Shown: piece by piece, positions 63,268 through 64,000 of the stretch
How positions within the stretch are numbered: position 1 is the first letter of the stretch
How the letters are laid out: each line of letters begins with the position of its first letter
DNA from: Thermosipho atlanticus DSM 15807
GTDB lineage: Bacteria; Thermotogota; Thermotogae; Thermotogales; Fervidobacteriaceae
Reading direction: 5' to 3'
DNA: 64,000 nucleotides
Assembly: GCF_900129985.1 (NCBI RefSeq)
Contig: NZ_FQXN01000002.1
Location: forward strand, 1-64,000
Translations under genes and position numbers: made by a program
Notes under the pieces: model-generated
Told to the model about the DNA's origin: nothing
What the model saw: the letters and a program-made list of their open reading frames with translations, nothing else
Databases searched by the model: none

Positions 63268-63660
63268 TCATTCTCGTATTTTTGTCACAGTTGCAAGGTA
63301 AATGTACTCTCTGAATGATAATAAAGGTATTCTAACTTTTATAAATCTTCTTGAAAGGTCCGCAATTCCTTTTCTTAAAATAATGCTACTACTATCACTT
63401 ATCCAGATCTTCTTATCCGGGAAAGAATCGTACAAAGATTTTATTTTTGTACTCCAATTGTTTAAAAAGTGTACTTCATCAATTATTAATTCACTAAACC
63501 CTTCTAAAAAAATTCTTTCTCCAAGATTGTAAAGTGAAATTTGAGAAAGTAGGGGATCATAACCTGAGACATAGAAAAAATTATAATTTTTTGCATTAAT
63601 TAGTAAGTACGTTGTTTTTCCAACACCTCTTGGACCCATATACCAATATTCCTCCTTCAT
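63268..63660 (-). pseudogene. AAA_14/DUF4143-type ATPase, N-terminal fragment
   Basis: 130 codons: YWYMGPRGVGKTTYLLINAK (Walker A), FSELIIDEVHFLNNWSTKIK (Walker B), IWISDSSSIILRKGIADLSR and RIPLLSFREYIYL. This is the first third of an AAA_14/DUF4143 ATPase (usually about 400 residues). It ends against the decayed fragments to its left. The AATGAAGGAGG-like start follows a run of operator-like repeats at 63742-63823. A short active product is possible but unlikely. Confidence 0.7.
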
Positions 63661-63741
63661 TTTCTATTATTTCAATTATGTCCATTAATATTCCCCATTC
63701 GTTTTACTTTAAAACTATTAAATCATATTTTGGTTTTAATA

Positions 63742-63823
63742 CAAAACGAATAATAGGAACAACATTAAAAATCGTTGTATATTAAAACGATTTTAGTTAA
63801 TATTCGTTTCATAATGAAACGAT
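63742..63823. promoter_or_regulatory. Array of AAACGA/TCGTTT half-sites
   Basis: Five half-sites: AAAACGAAT (63742), AAAATCGTT...AAACGATTTT as an inverted pair (63767-63794), and CGTTTCAT-A-ATGAAACG, a perfect 17-bp palindrome (63805-63821). The array lies between the minus-strand ATPase fragment and the plus-strand gene at 63931 and could control either. Confidence 0.6.
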
Positions 63824-63930
63824 ACTTAACATATCTTTTATTTAAATAGATTAATAAATATTAGTGATTTTTAGGTTTACCATGTATGTTAAAATTAAAC
63901 TGTTAGAACATGTAAAAAAGGAGTGAGTTT

Positions 63931-64000
63931 GTGAAGCAGATAGTTGTTTTATTTGATAAGGGGACGAATTACATTTTCCACATTCTTGCGGCATCTGGTA
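63931..64000 (+). CDS. Start of an unidentified gene (partial)
   Basis: GTG at 63931 follows AAAAAAGGAG and opens KQIVVLFDKGTNYIFHILAA, running off the window. Too short to identify. Confidence 0.55.
   Translation, partial: MKQIVVLFDKGTNYIFHILAASG

Noticed and set aside
1-64000. tRNA or rRNA genes
   Set aside because: No cloverleaf-type or rRNA-like, GC-rich conserved stretch was recognised on either strand by eye; a covariance search was not possible.

Overview
The window is AT-rich (roughly 30% GC) bacterial chromosome. It carries ruvC and a PolC-type replicative polymerase, GAGGTG-type ribosome binding sites, a DPSL thioferritin, several archaeal-type ATPases and a GDP-heptose/dTDP-rhamnose polysaccharide locus. 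This combination suggests an anaerobic thermophile of the Thermotogota, most likely a Thermosipho-like organism. That assignment is inference from gene content and composition; no 16S or marker search was possible.

Layout. 1-336: end of an IS3/IS150-type element. 351-2580: an AAA ATPase + TOPRIM pair lying between two copies of the polC 3' end. 2553-8326: MFS transporter, ruvC and polC on the minus strand. 8624-9717: a minus-strand cluster of three very small proteins (two of them DUF1659/DUF2922-like) and a sigma region 2-like protein. 10164-29605: one long plus-strand exopolysaccharide/O-antigen locus with a near-consensus promoter and a 300-nt leader. It encodes the initiating sugar-phosphate transferase, GDP-heptose synthesis (GmhA, HddA, an HddC-GmhB fusion), dTDP-rhamnose synthesis (RmlA, C, D, B), glycosyltransferases, a Wzy-like polymerase, pyruvyl transferases (one destroyed around an IS256 remnant) and a Wzx-like flippase.

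29.6-36.2 kb and 40.6-64 kb are accessory DNA: defence and toxin-antitoxin genes, intact and broken, embedded in dispersed repeats. Seen here are RloA/RloB remnants, an AlbA_2 remnant, MntA/HepT, a Panacea-domain gene with a nuclease-like partner broken by one TAA, a DUF3644 remnant, a KAP-NTPase/DUF4209 island, a HigB-HigA-SecB-like toxin-antitoxin-chaperone triad, an intact AAA-ATPase/DUF3226 pair, at least five intact or decayed ATPase_2/DUF234-type genes with palindromes upstream, a metallopeptidase, a MATE pump and an AbiEii-type nucleotidyltransferase. Between the two accessory blocks (36.2-40.6 kb) is a small ordinary block: cytochrome b5-like protein, DPSL ferritin, a lipocalin-like protein and a GH38 glycosidase.

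Three themes recur. (1) Broken accessory genes are broken mostly by loss of one base in a homopolymer, or by one in-frame stop. (2) IS21-like end sequences and GTCATTCTGAG hairpin repeats sit at gene breakpoints. (3) Several ATPase genes have their own palindromic operator. The most promising undescribed unit is the four-gene island at 42.6-50.0 kb, which joins a membrane KAP P-loop NTPase to a DUF4209 protein with a HEPN-like R-x4-H motif.
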